Below are positions 43,496 to 52,073 of a DNA stretch of 64,000 bases, piece by piece. A program made the position numbers and the translations under genes. The stretch spans positions 1 through 64,000 of the forward strand of contig JAFXVN010000016.1 of NCBI GenBank assembly GCA_017524545.1, written 5' to 3'. The notes under the pieces are model-generated. The model saw only the letters and a program-made list of their open reading frames with translations. It searched no databases and was not told the DNA's origin. Source of the DNA: Bacteroidaceae bacterium. Its GTDB lineage: Bacteria > Bacteroidota > Bacteroidia > Bacteroidales > Bacteroidaceae. Every line of letters starts with the position of its first letter. Within the stretch, counting starts at the first letter, position 1.

Positions 43496-45307
43496 ATGAA
43501 AAAATTTTTACTCTTGATGACAGCCGCTCTTCTGCTGGCTGCAAACACACAGGCACGTGTCATCACACCCACGAAGGAACAGGTGTGGTGGGGTTACTTC
43601 AATGAAAGCGACTTCGAGACAGCCGACTATACCATTGGCACGGGGTCGGCTATGACTTTGATGGCAGGCATCTACATCCCTGCCAATCACACGAATTTGG
43701 GAAATGCCACCATTCAGGGTGTCCGCGTCTATATCGACGGGGGTGTGACGTCCTCTCTCAGCAACCTGAAAATATGGATTTCCAAAAAACTCCCGAACAA
43801 ACTCGATGAGGCGGACTATAAGCAATCCACTTTGGGAAGCTTGAGTGCCGGCATCAACGATTACAAGCTGACCACTCCATACCAAGTGAACAACGAGGGG
43901 TTCTACATTGGATACAGCGTGAAGAGCACCACAGGCTATTTCATCAGATGCGGTGGCACAGACGCTCCCAATTCTTTCTTTGTTGGCAATCCCGACGCAG
44001 GAATGTCTTGGAGCGACCTCAACGGACAAGGGTTGGGCAAGCTTGCTTTCCAGATTCTTGTCGAAGGAGGCAACTTCCCTTCCAACTGCGTTACAGCTGA
44101 AGATTTCGGTCAGCACATGGTGCTCCAGGGTGAGGAAACCTCTGTTCCCATCACCATCACGAACTATGGGCAAAACACTATCGGAACGATTTCCTATACC
44201 ATCGCCACAGAGGGCGGCAGCACCACGCCAGAAGAAACAGTTTCTGTGGGTTCTCTGGCTCTCAATGGTACTAAGACCATCAACATTCCTTTCGCCTCAG
44301 ATGCAGAAACCAGGAAGTATCAAAAGACCTTTAACATCACCAAAGTTGATGGCAAAAACAACACGGCTTCTGAGAATAGTGCCACAGGTTTCCTGATTAC
44401 AATGAAGGAAAAATATGCTGTGACCCCTGTTATTGAAGAATTCACCGGCACCTGGTGCGGATGGTGTCCGAGAGGCACAGTCGGAATGGAGAAGATACAC
44501 GAAACATACGGCGACCAAGTGGTGCAGATTGCAGCCCACTCTGGCGATGTCATGGCAATCAGTGCCTACAGCTCTGTCATCAACACCTACGCAGGCGGCT
44601 TCCCCAGCTCCATCACTGACCGCCGTTACGAAGCCGACCCGTCGTTCGCCTCATTGAAGAATGTACTGACGACAGCCTTCAATAGAGCGGCACCTGCTTC
44701 CATTGACCTATATGCCGAATGGGACAACACCACAAAGACGAAAGTCGTTTTCACCGCAACCACACGCTTCGCATACAACGAAAACGATGGTCAGTACGGC
44801 ATTGCCTATATTCTGGTGGAAGACGGACTGACGGGCACTGGCAGCAATTGGGCTCAAACAAACTATTATAGCGGTCAGAGTGTAGGCGGCGACATGGCTT
44901 GGTGGTGCAGCGCAGGTTCTTCTGTGACTGGCATCGAGTTCAACCATGTTGCTGTGGCAGGATGGAGCGTACAGAACGGTGTCAACAACTCCGTGAACCC
45001 GATTATTGACAGCAACACAGAACAGACACACACCTACACGGGCAGCATATCTGGAAACTCTCTGGTTCAGGACAAGACGAAGCTGAAGGCTGTGGCACTG
45101 CTCATAGACCGCACGAACGGCACGATTGTCAATGCGGCACAGACTGCCATCGAGGACTATGGGACTGGCATCAGCACTGTTTCATCAAAGGAGGACACCC
45201 CCGAAGCACGGTATTCTCTTGATGGACGCAAGCTCCAGACTCCCCAAAAGGGCATCAACATCATCCGCATGAGCGACGGAACAACACGAAAAGTACTGAT
45301 AAAGTAA
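43496..45307 (+). CDS. Large Omp28-like redox surface protein with T9SS-like tail
   Basis: 603 residues. Signal peptide (MKKFLLLMTAALLLAANTQA). Residues about 25-185 form an unrecognised beta-rich domain, about 200-290 an Ig-like domain (VPITITNYGQNTIGTISYTIA), and about 300-540 an Omp28/thioredoxin-like domain with EEFTGTWCGWCPRG. The tail LDGRKLQTPQKGINII then MSDGTTRKVLIK matches the BspA-like protein almost exactly (MSDGSVRKVLIK), pointing to shared sorting. Last gene of the redox/envelope operon; a large hairpin follows. Confidence 0.8.
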   Translation: MKKFLLLMTAALLLAANTQARVITPTKEQVWWGYFNESDFETADYTIGTGSAMTLMAGIYIPANHTNLGNATIQGVRVYIDGGVTSSLSNLKIWISKKLPNKLDEADYKQSTLGSLSAGINDYKLTTPYQVNNEGFYIGYSVKSTTGYFIRCGGTDAPNSFFVGNPDAGMSWSDLNGQGLGKLAFQILVEGGNFPSNCVTAEDFGQHMVLQGEETSVPITITNYGQNTIGTISYTIATEGGSTTPEETVSVGSLALNGTKTINIPFASDAETRKYQKTFNITKVDGKNNTASENSATGFLITMKEKYAVTPVIEEFTGTWCGWCPRGTVGMEKIHETYGDQVVQIAAHSGDVMAISAYSSVINTYAGGFPSSITDRRYEADPSFASLKNVLTTAFNRAAPASIDLYAEWDNTTKTKVVFTATTRFAYNENDGQYGIAYILVEDGLTGTGSNWAQTNYYSGQSVGGDMAWWCSAGSSVTGIEFNHVAVAGWSVQNGVNNSVNPIIDSNTEQTHTYTGSISGNSLVQDKTKLKAVALLIDRTNGTIVNAAQTAIEDYGTGISTVSSKEDTPEARYSLDGRKLQTPQKGINIIRMSDGTTRKVLIK

Positions 45308-45345
45308 AACCTGCCATAACACACCACAACGAAGGTGTGTCATAA

Positions 45346-45446
45346 TTAACAACAACGGATTACACGGATTTTACGGATTCTTTTATGTGCAGATTATCAA
45401 TAGCACTTGAATCCGTGAAATCCGTGTAATCCGTTGTCTTGTTGTA
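45346..45446. terminator. Bidirectional hairpin between convergent genes
   Basis: CAACAACGGATTACACGGAT (from about 45349) and its complement ATCCGTGTAATCCGTTGT (to about 45437) form a 28-plus-bp stem with a GAATCCGTGAA inner continuation and a loop of about 35 bp. It separates two convergent genes and is probably a bidirectional terminator or a dispersed palindrome. Confidence 0.65.
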
Positions 45447-45449
45447 ATG

Positions 45450-46373
45450 TTATCTGCGTCCGCCACGGCTGGGACCTCCGCTTCTGCTGCCACCGCTGCT
45501 TCTGCTGCCGCCGCCGCGACTACCGTAGCTGGCACCGCTGCGAGTCATGCCTGAGCCTCTGCTGCCGCCAGACATTCTGGAGCTGCTTCTGTCGAAGGAA
45601 TTGCCGTGGCTCATGCTGCCAGAGTTCCTGCCACCGTAATTGCCACTCCTGCCGGAAGTCATGCCGCCACGACTGCCTCCGCTGTGACTGCCGCTACCAT
45701 ATCCAGCTCCGCTGTGGCTGTTTCCGCTGTGATTGCCTCCACCATATCCGGCTCCGCTGTGGTTGCCTCCGCTGTGGCTGCCTCCACCATGACTACCCAT
45801 GCCTGCGCCTCCGCCACGGCGTCCACCAAAGTCAACATGATAGCCATTGCCTCCAGAACGATGCGAGCCAGCAGAAGGACGATGCATGTCGCGACCCCTC
45901 AAACCACCGTTCCACATCGGACGACGGTGCGTGTAGAAGCCTGCGTGATGGTAGTAACGGCTGTGTCTGCCACGATAGGAAACCCATACGCTGGGGCGAC
46001 CGTAATAGAAGTAGTCGCGGTTGTAATAGCTGTAGATAGGGAAGAACCAGCCGCCTGCACGCCATACAAGAGGACGGAGGAAATAGTCCGTTGCTAAGAG
46101 AATGCTGTACTGCCAATCGTGCAGAATGCAGCGGAAATCGTTCACGCGATAGTCGTAGTAGCTGCCATAGAGGTCGGAGGGGGAATCGACATTAAGGAAG
46201 TAGTCGAGGTTAATCTCGTAGGCATCGTTATACTGCTGGTCGTTGAGATTGAGCTCGTATGCCATCTTGTCCGTCAGGTAGAGGGCCTCTGCCTGTGCGC
46301 GACTAAAACTCATTGCATTGGCACCCATCCAGGCTGCCATCATCATTACCGAGGAGAGAATAAACTTTTTCAT
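45450..46373 (-). CDS. Secreted protein with Gly/Ser/His-rich tail
   Basis: 307 residues, no family recognised. Signal peptide (MKKFILSSVMMMAAWMGANA). Residues 25-130 include an ordered segment with many aromatic residues (YEINLDYFLNVDSPSDLYGSYYDYR, then FPIYSYYNRDYFYYG). Residues about 140-307 are low complexity with GGGSHSGG and NHSGAGYG repeats and a basic Arg-rich end (PSRGGRR). Such tails can be disordered, metal binding (many His) or RNA/DNA sticking. The promoter box TACCTTTGC at 46410-46402 supports the start. Confidence 0.65.
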   Translation of the reverse strand: MKKFILSSVMMMAAWMGANAMSFSRAQAEALYLTDKMAYELNLNDQQYNDAYEINLDYFLNVDSPSDLYGSYYDYRVNDFRCILHDWQYSILLATDYFLRPLVWRAGGWFFPIYSYYNRDYFYYGRPSVWVSYRGRHSRYYHHAGFYTHRRPMWNGGLRGRDMHRPSAGSHRSGGNGYHVDFGGRRGGGAGMGSHGGGSHSGGNHSGAGYGGGNHSGNSHSGAGYGSGSHSGGSRGGMTSGRSGNYGGRNSGSMSHGNSFDRSSSRMSGGSRGSGMTRSGASYGSRGGGSRSSGGSRSGGPSRGGRR

Positions 46374-46401
46374 GACTCTGTCGTTTTAATTGTTTGATGG
46401 T

Positions 46402-46410
46402 GCAAAGGTA
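46402..46410 (-). promoter_or_regulatory. -7 box for the Gly/Ser/His-rich protein gene
   Basis: TACCTTTGC on the minus strand, 29 bp upstream of the ATG; a TTG lies 19 bp further upstream at the -33 position. Confidence 0.55.
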
Positions 46411-46463
46411 CGCACAAAAACGACAGGAGCAACAAGGGTTTTCCCTAAACGGGAGGGGAAATA

Positions 46464-46573
46464 TCCTAAAGCCCCCTCCCCGCTCCCCCTTTGGGGGAGT
46501 GCCTCAATGCCGCCGCATCCACTTCTGCCTCCTATAAGGCACTCCCCCAAAGGGGGAGCGGGGAGGGGCCTTT
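46464..46573. repeat. Long GC-rich inverted repeat downstream of nspC
   Basis: The left arm CCCCTCCCCGCTCCCCCTTT plus GGGGGAGTGCCT (46472-46503) and the right arm AGGCACTCCCCC plus AAAGGGGGAGCGGGGAGGGG (46537-46568) are perfect complements separated by about 33 bp. The right side ends in CCTTTTT. Each arm carries the CCCCCTTTGGGGG palindrome. It belongs to the same repeat class as the in-frame insertions and may terminate nspC. Confidence 0.75.
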
Positions 46574-47722
46574 TTAATCCATCCTATCCCTATAGTCCTC
46601 GTAGCTATACTTCCGCAGCACTTCACGGGTGCCATCCTCATGCTCGAAGACGATGGAGGGGTGCATGATGCCATTGAACATCGTGGTCTTGACCGTCGTG
46701 TAGTGTATCATGTCCTCGAAGACTATCTCCTGCCCGACATGCAACGGCTCGGGGAATCGCCAACTGCCCATGTAGTCGCCGCTCAGACAACTGTTGCCAC
46801 CCAAGCGATAGATATTCTTCTCGCGCGCATCGGGCATGGAAGCGGCTTCGAAAGGTAAACTCTCGGCACCCCGCACTTCCGGCTGATAGGGCATCTCCAA
46901 GCAGTCGGGCATGTGGCAGGTGAAAGAGACATTCAGGATGGCCGTCTGTATGCCGTGATTCTCCACGATATCCACCACTTCCGAAACCAGCGGGCCTGTC
47001 TGCCAAGCGAAAGCACTGCCGGGCTCTAATATAATACGCAGGTGGGGATAACGCTGGCGCAAGTCCTTTAATATATATATAAGGTGTTCCACATCGTAGT
47101 CCTTCCGCGTCATCAAATGACCGCCGCCCAGGTTGAGCCACTTCAACTGCGGGAACCAACGCACGAACTTCTCCTCCAAATGCTCCAGCGTATGCTGCAA
47201 TGCCGAAGCAGGACTCTCGCAATGGCAATGGCAATGGAAGCCCTCAATGCCGGCAGGAAGTTTGTCGGGCAATTGCTCCGCAAGCACACCAAAGCGGCTG
47301 CCAGGCGCACAGGGATTGTAGAGTTCCGTCTCTATCTCGCTGTATTCAGGGTTGACGCGCAAGCCGAAGGAGACAGGATGCTCGTCGAAGCCTTTGGCGA
47401 CAGGCAGCATACGCGCGTATTGAGACAGGGAGTTGAAGGTGACGTGACCGCTGCAATGCAGAATCTCGCGGAACTCGTCTTCCTCGTATGCAGGGCTGTA
47501 GGTGTGAGCAAGGGAGCCAAACTCTTCCAGCGAAAGACGGGCTTCACAAAGACTGCTGGCAGTGGTGTGGCGGATATATTCCCGGAAAATGGGGAACGTG
47601 CGCCACAAGGCAAAGGCTTTGAAGGCAAGGATAATCTCTACACCGGCCTCATCGGCCACACGCTTGATGAGTTGCAGATTCCGACGGAGCAACGACTCCT
47701 GAAAAAGATAATAGGGACGCAT
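46574..47722 (-). CDS. nspC: Carboxynorspermidine decarboxylase
   Basis: 382 residues of the fold type III PLP decarboxylases. It removes the carboxyl group from carboxyspermidine or carboxynorspermidine in the alternative polyamine route common in Bacteroidetes. The PLP Lys lies in ILAFKAFALW near residue 34. Other blocks: FGLRVNPE, SRFGV, GFHCHCHCES, LNLGGGH, LEPGSAF and the substrate block FTCHMPDCLEMPYQP. Length fits the family. The partner carboxyspermidine dehydrogenase is not in the window. Confidence 0.9.
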   Translation of the reverse strand: MRPYYLFQESLLRRNLQLIKRVADEAGVEIILAFKAFALWRTFPIFREYIRHTTASSLCEARLSLEEFGSLAHTYSPAYEEDEFREILHCSGHVTFNSLSQYARMLPVAKGFDEHPVSFGLRVNPEYSEIETELYNPCAPGSRFGVLAEQLPDKLPAGIEGFHCHCHCESPASALQHTLEHLEEKFVRWFPQLKWLNLGGGHLMTRKDYDVEHLIYILKDLRQRYPHLRIILEPGSAFAWQTGPLVSEVVDIVENHGIQTAILNVSFTCHMPDCLEMPYQPEVRGAESLPFEAASMPDAREKNIYRLGGNSCLSGDYMGSWRFPEPLHVGQEIVFEDMIHYTTVKTTMFNGIMHPSIVFEHEDGTREVLRKYSYEDYRDRMD

Positions 47723-47733
47723 GGGGGAGGCTC

Positions 47734-48684
47734 TTAATATACCAACTTGACATTATCAATCCATAGCGTGTTGCCAATCGTTCCGACGTATGTTCCGCCA
47801 GAACTGCTGTCGAACTTCAGGATGATGTGCGTGGGGGTCTCGTCCGGTTGCGCCCAGCCTTCTTCCTGAATGGGCACGTTCTTCCCTTTGCTGTTGACGG
47901 CATGAAAGACATTTGTGCCGGACATCAGACCCAGTTCTGCCTGAAAGAAGCTCTCGCGGCTGATGTCGCCATAGTGGATGGGGAAGCTCTGACCCTCCCG
48001 CCAATCGGTGTTCTGGCTGAAACGGTGGCGCATGGTTCCCACCCGCAAGGCATGGATGTTTCCGTCGGCATCCTCCCAACGCTTTTGTAGCAGGCAGAGG
48101 CACTGCCCCATGTCCTTGCCCTCCACCTTTTGGCGACCGCTGAATCCTGTCTCACGGATGCGCTCCGTCCCTGGTGAATAGTACTTGTAGTCGAACTTCA
48201 AAGCCTTGGGGCGGCGCTTGATGGGCATACCCAGATTCATCTTGCTCATGGGGTCGGACGAGCTGGTGATAGGTTCCTGAAGCACACCGAGGAAAATGCT
48301 GCCAGTGGCAAGGACATTGATATTGACGATGCCGACAGCCTTGCAGCTTGCGATGTGCGTATAGAGCTTCACGCACTGGCCGCCCTGATGCTTGTCGGGA
48401 TAGACGCTGATGTTTGTCTTCACCACCCCGTAAATCTTTGCATAGACATTGCTGCACGCCCACGGCGAACCACCCTGGTTGGTGTAGGCACGGGCACCGT
48501 CGAAAGTCCCCTTGGGGCCTATCTCATAGAGCGTCTGCGTCTTGCCGCCCACTATCAGGCTCTCCTTGATGGAGCGCGTTATCCACGACTCGAAGTTGCC
48601 GAACGGTATCAGCTCCTCCTCTGCCCAAAGGACAGCAGGGGCCAGCAAGCAGAGCAAAGCAAAAAACAATTTGTTTGGTTTCAT
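47734..48684 (-). CDS. Secreted PCMD-type (putative carbohydrate metabolism) protein
   Basis: 316 residues with a signal peptide ending at LWAEE. The N-terminal IPFGNFESWITR matches the opening of PCMD proteins (PF13201), as do KALKFDYKYYSPG and the closing TLWIDNVKLVY of the C-terminal beta-sandwich. The family is common in Bacteroidetes surface glycan systems, but no Sus genes are nearby. Promoter box TACCTTTGC at 48712-48704. Confidence 0.65.
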   Translation of the reverse strand: MKPNKLFFALLCLLAPAVLWAEEELIPFGNFESWITRSIKESLIVGGKTQTLYEIGPKGTFDGARAYTNQGGSPWACSNVYAKIYGVVKTNISVYPDKHQGGQCVKLYTHIASCKAVGIVNINVLATGSIFLGVLQEPITSSSDPMSKMNLGMPIKRRPKALKFDYKYYSPGTERIRETGFSGRQKVEGKDMGQCLCLLQKRWEDADGNIHALRVGTMRHRFSQNTDWREGQSFPIHYGDISRESFFQAELGLMSGTNVFHAVNSKGKNVPIQEEGWAQPDETPTHIILKFDSSSGGTYVGTIGNTLWIDNVKLVY

Positions 48685-48703
48685 CGTCCATCCTCTTTGC
48701 TCT

Positions 48704-48712
48704 GCAAAGGTA
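48704..48712 (-). promoter_or_regulatory. -7 box for the PCMD protein gene
   Basis: TACCTTTGC on the minus strand, 20 bp before the ATG at 48684. Confidence 0.55.
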
Positions 48713-48735
48713 TGAAAAAGATTAGAGATTAGGGA

Positions 48736-49332
48736 TTAAAGATTAAGGCTTTTATGCTTTTTTAAGCAATACAGCCCTTCCCGCCTGATTTCCTCCCAGA
48801 CGGCAGGGGGCAGTCCCTCGCCATCGAAATCGGGCTGGGTGGCAATGCGGTGGCGAATCTCTGTGCTGCTGATGTCGAGCAGAGGCGTGTCGGCAATGGT
48901 GATGCCTTTCGGCACATCGCGAAGGACATAGCCTGGGCGGGGGTAGATGATGATACGGTAGGCAGACAGGATGTCGCTGCTGCGATACCAGCCCGTGAAA
49001 CGCTCCCAATTGTCTGCGCCGATGACGAGCACAAATTCACGGTCGGGATGCTCCGCGCTCAAGGCAGAGAGCGTGTTGTACATATAGGAAGGGCGCGGCA
49101 TGGAGAACTCGCGGTCGCAGACCGCCACTCCCGGCACATCGGCAACTGCCAATCGCGCCAGATGCAGACGCTTCTCGTCGTCGAGGAGCTGGGCATCCAC
49201 CTTGAAAGGGTTCTGCGGCGAGACCAGCAGCCACATTTCATCTACAAGTCCGCTATCGGCAAGTGCCTTTGCCAAGCGGACATGCCCCTCGTGAATAGGG
49301 TTGAAACTACCCCCGTAGATGCCGGTAATCAT
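48736..49332 (-). CDS. nadD: Nicotinate-nucleotide adenylyltransferase
   Basis: 198 residues. It joins nicotinate mononucleotide and ATP to form deamido-NAD. The nucleotidyl-transferase signature is GIYGGSFNPIHEGHVRLAKA, the substrate region is WLLVSPQNPFK, and the C-terminal ISSTEIRHRI motif is present. The start overlaps the gmk stop by 4 bp, so yicC-gmk-nadD form one operon, an arrangement usual in Bacteroidetes. Confidence 0.93.
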   Translation of the reverse strand: MITGIYGGSFNPIHEGHVRLAKALADSGLVDEMWLLVSPQNPFKVDAQLLDDEKRLHLARLAVADVPGVAVCDREFSMPRPSYMYNTLSALSAEHPDREFVLVIGADNWERFTGWYRSSDILSAYRIIIYPRPGYVLRDVPKGITIADTPLLDISSTEIRHRIATQPDFDGEGLPPAVWEEIRREGLYCLKKHKSLNL

Positions 49333-49892
49333 AGGAACTCCTTCAGCATCTTCACCGCCTCCTGCTTGGCTGTCTCGAGGTTGTCGTTGATGAGGATGCG
49401 GTCGAACTGCGGAGCAAACGACATCTCGTATTCTGCCTTTGCCAGACGTTCCTCTATCTGCTTCATGTCGTCGGTAGCCCGGCCAATCAGACGCTTTCTC
49501 AGTGCCTCCACCGAAGGGGGCTGGATGAAGATGCTCAACGCCTCCTCGCCATAATAGCGTTTGATGTTGATGCCGCCCTTGACATCCACATCGAACACCA
49601 CATTCATGCCAGCGGCCAGCTTCTCATCTACCTGGCTTTTGAGCGTGCCGTAGAAGCGGCCTTCATAGACCTCCTCGTACTCGAGGAAATCGTCCGCCTC
49701 GATGTGTTTTTTGAACTCCTCCACCGAGAGGAAATAATAGTCCTCACCGTTTCGTTCCTCCCCCCTCGGCGGCCTGCTGGTGGCACTCACACTGAAAGCC
49801 AGCCTGAACTCAGGATGCTCCTTCATCAGGTAGTTCACAATCGTGCTCTTTCCGCTCCCGGAAGGAGCAGAAACAATTAACAATTTGCCCAT
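49329..49892 (-). CDS. gmk: Guanylate kinase
   Basis: 187 residues. Phosphorylates GMP to GDP. The P-loop is IVSAPSGSGKSTIV, the GMP-binding part is SATSRPPRGEERNGEDYYF, and the lid region SVEALRKRLIGRATDD is present. Full length. It follows yicC by one base. Confidence 0.95.
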   Translation of the reverse strand: MGKLLIVSAPSGSGKSTIVNYLMKEHPEFRLAFSVSATSRPPRGEERNGEDYYFLSVEEFKKHIEADDFLEYEEVYEGRFYGTLKSQVDEKLAAGMNVVFDVDVKGGINIKRYYGEEALSIFIQPPSVEALRKRLIGRATDDMKQIEERLAKAEYEMSFAPQFDRILINDNLETAKQEAVKMLKEFL

Positions 49893-49893
49893 A

Positions 49894-50772
49894 CTACATC
49901 ACATTCAGCACCTGTTCCTTAATCTGTTCCAGCTCGTCCTTCATCCTGACCACGATGTTCTGCATCTCCGCCAAGTTGCTCTTGCTGCCCGTCGTGTTGA
50001 TTTCGCGACCCATCTCCTGCGCGATGAAGCCCAGCTTCTTGCCCTGGCCGTGACCCTCCTCCATCGTCCTGCGGAAGTACTGGAGGTGGTTGGCGAGCCG
50101 CTGCTTCTCCTCGTTGATGTCGAGCTTCTCGATGTAGTAAATCATCTCCTGCTCAAGGCGGTTCTTGTCATACTCGACATCGGGGATGGAAGCCAAGCCG
50201 TCCGTGATGCGCTGACGTATCTTCTCCACGCGCTGCCTCTCGTAAGGCTCGATGCTGGCAAGCAGGGCAGCGATGTTGTCCAGCTTCTCCTCGAACTTCC
50301 GCTGTAGGGACTCACCCTCCTGTCGGCGGAAAGCCATGAGCTGGTCGATGGCCTGCTGCACCACGTCGCGAGCCACCAGCCACTCCGCTTCGGAAAGCTC
50401 CTGCTGGACATCGTTGCGCGACAGCACATCGGGCATCCGTATCAGCGTCTTCCAGTAGTCGTCGGGTTCCGGGATGTTGTACTTCGCCGAAATGTCCAGC
50501 ATCTGGCGGTAGTAGGTCGCCACCAGTTCGCCGTTGATGGGACAGGCATCCGCCTGCTCCTGTTGCTCCACCCAAAGGTTGAACTCCACCTTGCCGCGCT
50601 CCAAGGCCTGCGTTATCATGGCCCGCACCTCCATCTCCTTCTCGCGGTATATGGAAGCCACGCGCGTCGAAAGGTCGAGCGCCTTGCTGTTGAGCGACTT
50701 CACCTCTGCGATAATCTTCTTTCCCTGGAACACAGCCGAGGCCTTGCCGTATCCCGTCATTGATAATAACAT
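49894..50772 (-). CDS. yicC: YicC-family endoribonuclease
   Basis: 292 residues starting with the hallmark LLSMTGYGKA and ending with the conserved block GREINTTGSKSNLAEMQNIVVRMKDELEQIKEQVLN. Family knowledge: YicC is a conserved endoribonuclease linked to sRNA turnover. First gene of yicC-gmk-nadD. Confidence 0.9.
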   Translation of the reverse strand: MLLSMTGYGKASAVFQGKKIIAEVKSLNSKALDLSTRVASIYREKEMEVRAMITQALERGKVEFNLWVEQQEQADACPINGELVATYYRQMLDISAKYNIPEPDDYWKTLIRMPDVLSRNDVQQELSEAEWLVARDVVQQAIDQLMAFRRQEGESLQRKFEEKLDNIAALLASIEPYERQRVEKIRQRITDGLASIPDVEYDKNRLEQEMIYYIEKLDINEEKQRLANHLQYFRRTMEEGHGQGKKLGFIAQEMGREINTTGSKSNLAEMQNIVVRMKDELEQIKEQVLNVM

Positions 50773-50784
50773 ATTGGCTTCTGT

Positions 50785-51516
50785 TTATTCAATGTGTTTT
50801 TTACTTTTCCTTTCTTCAAAAATAAAATAACAGAACTCATCCAAAGATTTCTGAATGACTTCCTTCGGAATAAGATGGCGGCGATACTCCGCAACCATTG
50901 TTGGACTAAGGCTTCTGCTCATAGCATATTCCACCACGCTTTGGTCTGCCGATTGGCAAAGCAGAATACCGATGCTCGGGTTTTCGTTGCTCCGTTTGAC
51001 ATCTCTGTCCAAAGCTTCTAAATAGAATTCCAGCTGCCCCATATATTCAGAGATGCGTTGTTCATAAGACTTGCACCGGTTTAGGATTTCAAGATGATTG
51101 GAGAAGGTCGTTAGATAAAGAATTTGGGGTAATTGTGCAGATGTTGTCTGCACAATTTCATTTTCTGCCATTTGTGCAGTTTCTGTCTGCACAAAATTTG
51201 GCAAAGCCAGTCGTTGCAAAGAATTTGTGAACCCATCAGCAGAATACTCTTCATAGAATGTTACCATATTATAAATGTTGCGACGACTATAGCCTTTCAA
51301 TGAAGGGTCTTTTGTCCTGAGGTGTTCTGAAAGCTGGGTAACGACCTTGCTTCCCCATTCATTGCTTTTTAACCTATCGCTGACTATTTTGCCGACAATC
51401 CAGCTCATTTGAAGAGACTCCTCGTTCACTAATCGCAAAGCCTTCTCACGATGCATTGTGATTATGCTTCGTATCTCCTCAAATTGATGCTCGTATTTTA
51501 TAATGTCGTTTGTCAT
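50785..51516 (-). pseudogene. DUF1016/PDDEXK (YhcG-type) protein with internal deletion of the nuclease core
   Basis: 243 residues; intact YhcG-type proteins are about 330-380. The N-terminal DUF1016 helical domain is normal (SWIVGKIVSDR, KGYSRRNIYNMVTFYEEY, TTFSNHLEILNRCKS). After residue about 153 the sequence jumps directly into EYMGQLEFYLEALDRDVKRSNENPSIGILLC, which normally lies after the PD-(D/E)XK catalytic strands. The segment carrying the catalytic Asp, Glu and Lys is therefore absent while the frame is kept. It is either decayed or a nuclease-free remnant. A second fragment of the same family lies at 63603-64000. Confidence 0.7.
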
Positions 51517-51590
51517 ATCATCACGTTTCGTTTTCTTTCAGTATGGTATCGAGCCTGCCCATTTCCATGAGGTCGTCACACTTCAACATC

Positions 51591-51689
51591 TCATAGTAAC
51601 GACTTCAAGTCAAAAGGTGGGACAGCGTCCCACTTTTCGGGAAAGTCACATACAGCTTCCTTATATATAAGAGATTTGATAATATCCAT
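51591..51689 (-). CDS. Short ORF upstream of the DUF1016 remnant
   Basis: 32 codons (MDIIKSLIYKEAVCDFPEKW and on to DLKSLL), preceded by a good -7 box at 51747-51739. Immediately after its stop, another frame reads RYYEMLKCDDLMEMGRLDTIL up to a stop overlapping the DUF1016 ATG. The two pieces look like one short gene broken by a frameshift. Family not recognised. Confidence 0.35.
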   Translation of the reverse strand: MDIIKSLIYKEAVCDFPEKWDAVPPFDLKSLL

Positions 51690-51738
51690 AATAGTATTGT
51701 TGTCGTATTTCGATTGCCCATATCGTCGTGTTTCGCTT

Positions 51739-51747
51739 GCAAAGGTA
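51739..51747 (-). promoter_or_regulatory. -7 box driving the DUF1016 remnant region
   Basis: TACCTTTGC on the minus strand, 50 bp upstream of the short ORF and about 220 bp upstream of the DUF1016 start. Confidence 0.5.
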
Positions 51748-51866
51748 CAAAGAAAAGTTGAAAAGCCGAAAGGTTGAAAAGTGAAAAGTGAAGAATTGTT
51801 CGGGTTGTAGGGCAAAAAGCCGCAACCTTGTTATATTTCTACGAGAAAGTCTTTTCCCTTATGTGT

Positions 51867-51874
51867 TATTTTTG
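51867..51874 (+). promoter_or_regulatory. Candidate cas9 promoter box
   Basis: TATTTTTG fits TAnnTTTG on the plus strand, but no clear -33 TTTG is seen. If used, the cas9 leader (about 235 nt) would run antisense through the tracrRNA gene. No better box was found closer to cas9. Confidence 0.3.
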
Positions 51875-51976
51875 TAACTTAGCAGCCAAAAACAGCTACC
51901 ATCACCTCTCGCACAGCCAAACTTCATCGGAAAACTGTTAAAGTGGGACGACGGGAAAAGGATAAAAAGGAAGTAA

Positions 51977-52060
51977 TAAAAAAGCCTCTCCAGAAGAGAG
52001 GCAATAGGAATTCATCCTTCGGCATATAGCCTTATTGTGATTTGATGATGATGAATTATC
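51977..52060 (-). ncRNA. tracrRNA of the type II-C CRISPR-Cas system
   Basis: Minus-strand RNA gene ending 52 bp upstream of cas9 and divergent from it. The plus strand at 52036-52052 reads TTGTGATTTGATGATGA, matching the start of the CRISPR repeat at 16 of 17 bases, so the minus-strand RNA is the anti-repeat. Then comes a nexus-like hairpin GGC-TATAT-GCC (about 52032-52022) and a terminator GCCTCTC-TTCTG-GAGAGGC (52002-51984) followed by six T. The promoter TACCTTTGC is at 52073-52065. Ends are estimated. The orientation implies that the crRNA keeps the 5' part of the repeat and that the array is transcribed on the plus strand. Confidence 0.85.
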
Positions 52061-52064
52061 TGGT

Positions 52065-52073
52065 GCAAAGGTA
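52065..52073 (-). promoter_or_regulatory. -7 box of the tracrRNA gene
   Basis: TACCTTTGC on the minus strand. A TTG about 19 bp upstream (in the TTGTTTC sequence) fits the -33 element. Confidence 0.6.
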
